From DATMNI01 sp035570275 (GTDB lineage Bacteria > Acidobacteriota > Terriglobia > Bryobacterales > Bryobacteraceae), in assembly GCA_035570275.1 (NCBI GenBank), contig DATMNI010000252.1:1-6369 (forward strand): a DNA stretch of 6,369 nucleotides. Reading direction: 5' to 3'. The notes below the pieces were generated by a model. That model was given only the letters and a program-made list of their open reading frames with translations, was not told where the DNA came from and did no database searches. Positions 4,543-6,369 of the stretch are shown here, one piece after another (the first letter of the stretch is position 1; each line of letters begins with the position of its first letter). The translations under genes and the position numbers were made by a program.

Positions 4543-6369
4543 ATGAACTATCCAACCCCGTTGTTTGCCGCCATGACGAGATCGAATCTCACCGAAATCG
4601 ACTGGCTTGTGATCGGGCTCTACTTCAGCATTCTGTTGTGCGTGGCCTGGTGGGTGGTGCGTAAAGCCAAGGACTCGGCGGCGGACTACTTTCTGGCCGG
4701 CCGCAACCTGGGGTGGTGGATCATCGGCGCGTCCATCTTCGCCTCCAACATCGGATCGGAGCATGTGGTCGGGCTGGCCGGCGCCGGCGCCACCAGCGGC
4801 GTGGCCCTGGCTCACTACGAACTGCACGCCTGGTGTCTGTTGGTGCTGGGCTGGGTCTTCGTGCCCTTTTACATGCGGTCCATGGTCTTCACCATGCCGG
4901 AATTCCTGGAGCGGCGGTTCAGCACCGGTTCCCGGTACGTGCTTTCCATCGTCTCCATCATTACTTTCATCGTGTCCAAAATCGCGGTTGGAATTTTTGC
5001 CGGAGGCGTGGTTTTCGGCACGCTGTTTCCGGAAATGCGCCTGAGCCTGGGCGGCATCGAAATCGACAGTTTCTGGATCGGCTCCGTGCTGGTGATCGTG
5101 CTGACCGGCTTGTACACTACGCTGGGCGGCATGCGCGCGGTGGCTTATAACGATGCGGTGCAGGTGATCGTGCTGATCATGGGTTCCGGGATGCTCACGT
5201 TTTACGGGCTGCACAGACTGGGCGGGTGGGGCGAACTCCGCCACTGGTGCGGTTCCGACATGTTCAATCTCTGGAAGCCGCTGATCCCTGCCGGGGTGAC
5301 GGGAACCTGGGCGCCGGTGATCGAAACCGGCTCAGGCGGACAGATCGTGAAAGAGGCGTGGTACTTCAACGGCAACTTCCCCTGGCTGGGGATGTTGTTC
5401 TGCGCGCCCATCATCGGCTTGTGGTATTGGTGTACGGACCAATATATCGTGCAGCGCGCTCTGGGCGCTCCGGACCAGGCCAACGCCCGGCGCGGCAGCA
5501 TCTTCGCGGCGTTCCTGAAGCTGTCCCCGGTCTACCTGTTCATTGTTCCCGGGCTGGTCTGCTATGCTCTGGCCCGCAGCGGCAAGATTCCCGAACTGGC
5601 GTCGATGATCGGCCCGGACGGCAAAGCCATTCCTGCGGCGGCGCAAGGGTCGTTTCCGATGATGGTGCAATACCTGCTGCCGCCCGGACTGCGCGGCATT
5701 GTGGTGGCCGGGTTGCTTTCGGCGCTGATGGGGTCGCTGGCCGGGGTGTTCAATGCCTGTTCCACGCTTTTCACGGTGGATCTCTATCAGAAGTGGAAGC
5801 CCGCCGCCAGCCAGCATCAGCTTGTGCGTACCGGCCGCATCGCCACCGGAATCATGGTGCTCATCGCCCTGTTATGGATCCCGGTAATCCGGGGCGCGCA
5901 GGGCCTCTACAACTACCTGCAGACGGTACAGGGGTACATGGCCCCGCCGATTTTCGTGGTCTTCTTTTTCGGCGTCTTCTTCAAGCGGCTGAACGCGCAG
6001 GGCGCGCTATGGGCCATGGTAGTGGGTTTCGCGATGGGCTTGTTCCGCATGTTGGTGGACACCCCGGTCACGATGGGCCTGGAGGGGTTCAAGGACGGAT
6101 ATGCCACGGGTTCGTTCCTATGGATCATGAACAACATCTACTTCCAGTATTTCAGCGTGCTGATCACGGTTGTCTCGGCCATCGTAATGGTAGTAGTCAG
6201 CCACATGACCGCGAAGCCCGACTACGCCAGGATTCAAAACCTCACCTTTGAAACCACGACCGACGCGGACAACGCCCACACCCGGGCCGGTTGGGATTGG
6301 CGCGACGTGTGCGCGTCGGCGGTGGTCCTGATTTGCATCCTGGGGTCGTACCTGTATTTCCGGGGGTAA
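4543..6369 (+). CDS. Sodium:solute symporter (SSS/SGLT-like)
   Basis: A complete 608-residue inner-membrane Na+-coupled uptake carrier with the LeuT-like fold. Hydrophobic segments fall at about 19-39, 56-80, 85-112, 132-160, 178-197, 204-222, 281-298, 319-343, 383-410, 432-450, 465-480, 486-503, 534-553 and 589-606, matching the 14-helix SGLT-type layout. Family landmarks are DYFLAGRNLGWWIIGASIFA (48-67), ASNIGSEHVVGLAGAGATSG (67-86), FTMPEFLERRF (116-126), YTTLGGMRAVAYNDAVQ (191-207), DQYIVQRALGA (299-309) and LLSALMGSLAGVFNACSTLF (391-410). By comparison from memory with the Vibrio sugar symporter vSGLT, Ala67/Ile70 and Ala395/Ser399 keep Na+-site positions, Glu93 keeps a sugar-contact position, and one helix-8 serine is Gly398. 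The solute is probably a sugar or related polar compound but cannot be fixed from sequence. It is divergent from the nucleotidyltransferase, and no partner gene is visible. Confidence 0.95.
   Translation: MNYPTPLFAAMTRSNLTEIDWLVIGLYFSILLCVAWWVVRKAKDSAADYFLAGRNLGWWIIGASIFASNIGSEHVVGLAGAGATSGVALAHYELHAWCLLVLGWVFVPFYMRSMVFTMPEFLERRFSTGSRYVLSIVSIITFIVSKIAVGIFAGGVVFGTLFPEMRLSLGGIEIDSFWIGSVLVIVLTGLYTTLGGMRAVAYNDAVQVIVLIMGSGMLTFYGLHRLGGWGELRHWCGSDMFNLWKPLIPAGVTGTWAPVIETGSGGQIVKEAWYFNGNFPWLGMLFCAPIIGLWYWCTDQYIVQRALGAPDQANARRGSIFAAFLKLSPVYLFIVPGLVCYALARSGKIPELASMIGPDGKAIPAAAQGSFPMMVQYLLPPGLRGIVVAGLLSALMGSLAGVFNACSTLFTVDLYQKWKPAASQHQLVRTGRIATGIMVLIALLWIPVIRGAQGLYNYLQTVQGYMAPPIFVVFFFGVFFKRLNAQGALWAMVVGFAMGLFRMLVDTPVTMGLEGFKDGYATGSFLWIMNNIYFQYFSVLITVVSAIVMVVVSHMTAKPDYARIQNLTFETTTDADNAHTRAGWDWRDVCASAVVLICILGSYLYFRG

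Noticed and set aside
4519..5244. A 241-codon minus-strand frame opposite the symporter start
   Set aside because: It is in antisense codon register with the symporter, rich in H/Q/D with no recognisable motif, and crosses the symporter's start and ribosome site.
5226..6251. A 341-codon plus-strand frame inside the symporter
   Set aside because: It is the +1 shadow of a gene with unmistakable SSS motifs; its translation is arginine/glycine-rich and lacks membrane segments.
1..6369. CRISPR arrays, tRNA or rRNA genes, insertion sequences
   Set aside because: No spaced repeat array, no tRNA-like cloverleaf and no transposase motif or terminal inverted repeats were recognised on either strand by eye.

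Overview
The window looks like chromosomal DNA from an Acidobacteriota member, probably close to Solibacter/Bryobacter. The main reason is the leftmost gene pair on the minus strand. A PadR-family repressor is translationally coupled to an ADOP-type (MacB/FtsX-like) permease, an arrangement heavily expanded in that phylum. The taxonomy is an inference from gene family and arrangement only.

Layout. (1) Positions 1-2216, minus strand, very GC-rich: padR followed by the ADOP permease, sharing a 4-base ATGA overlap. The permease runs off the left edge. A promoter-like sequence and a 15-bp direct repeat lie just upstream of padR and are a likely autoregulatory operator. (2) About 2290-4320, minus strand and visibly less GC-rich: an accessory segment of small or damaged genes. 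It holds a decayed toxin-antitoxin locus, in which the antitoxin reading frame is split by a frameshift and the PIN-domain toxin is cut to its first 23 codons. Next comes a compact group made of a nucleotidyltransferase-fold protein, a possibly broken small basic ORF, a 56-residue four-cysteine zinc-ribbon-like protein and a 47-residue single-pass membrane ORF. (3) 4322-4542: the divergent intergenic region, with a 14-bp tandem repeat in three copies. (4) 4543-6369, plus strand: a complete sodium:solute symporter, whose stop codon is the last codon of the window.

How the parts work together. PadR probably represses itself and the permease. The toxin-antitoxin remnant is unlikely to be functional as it stands. 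The nucleotidyltransferase and its two to three small downstream ORFs are close enough to be co-transcribed. Its expected second catalytic aspartate is a tyrosine, so it may be a non-catalytic or dying copy. The symporter is a separate, divergently transcribed unit for Na+-driven uptake of a small organic solute, possibly a sugar or related compound. I do not see a clear new defence or mobile system. The best leads are the nucleotidyltransferase/zinc-ribbon cluster and the padR operator.
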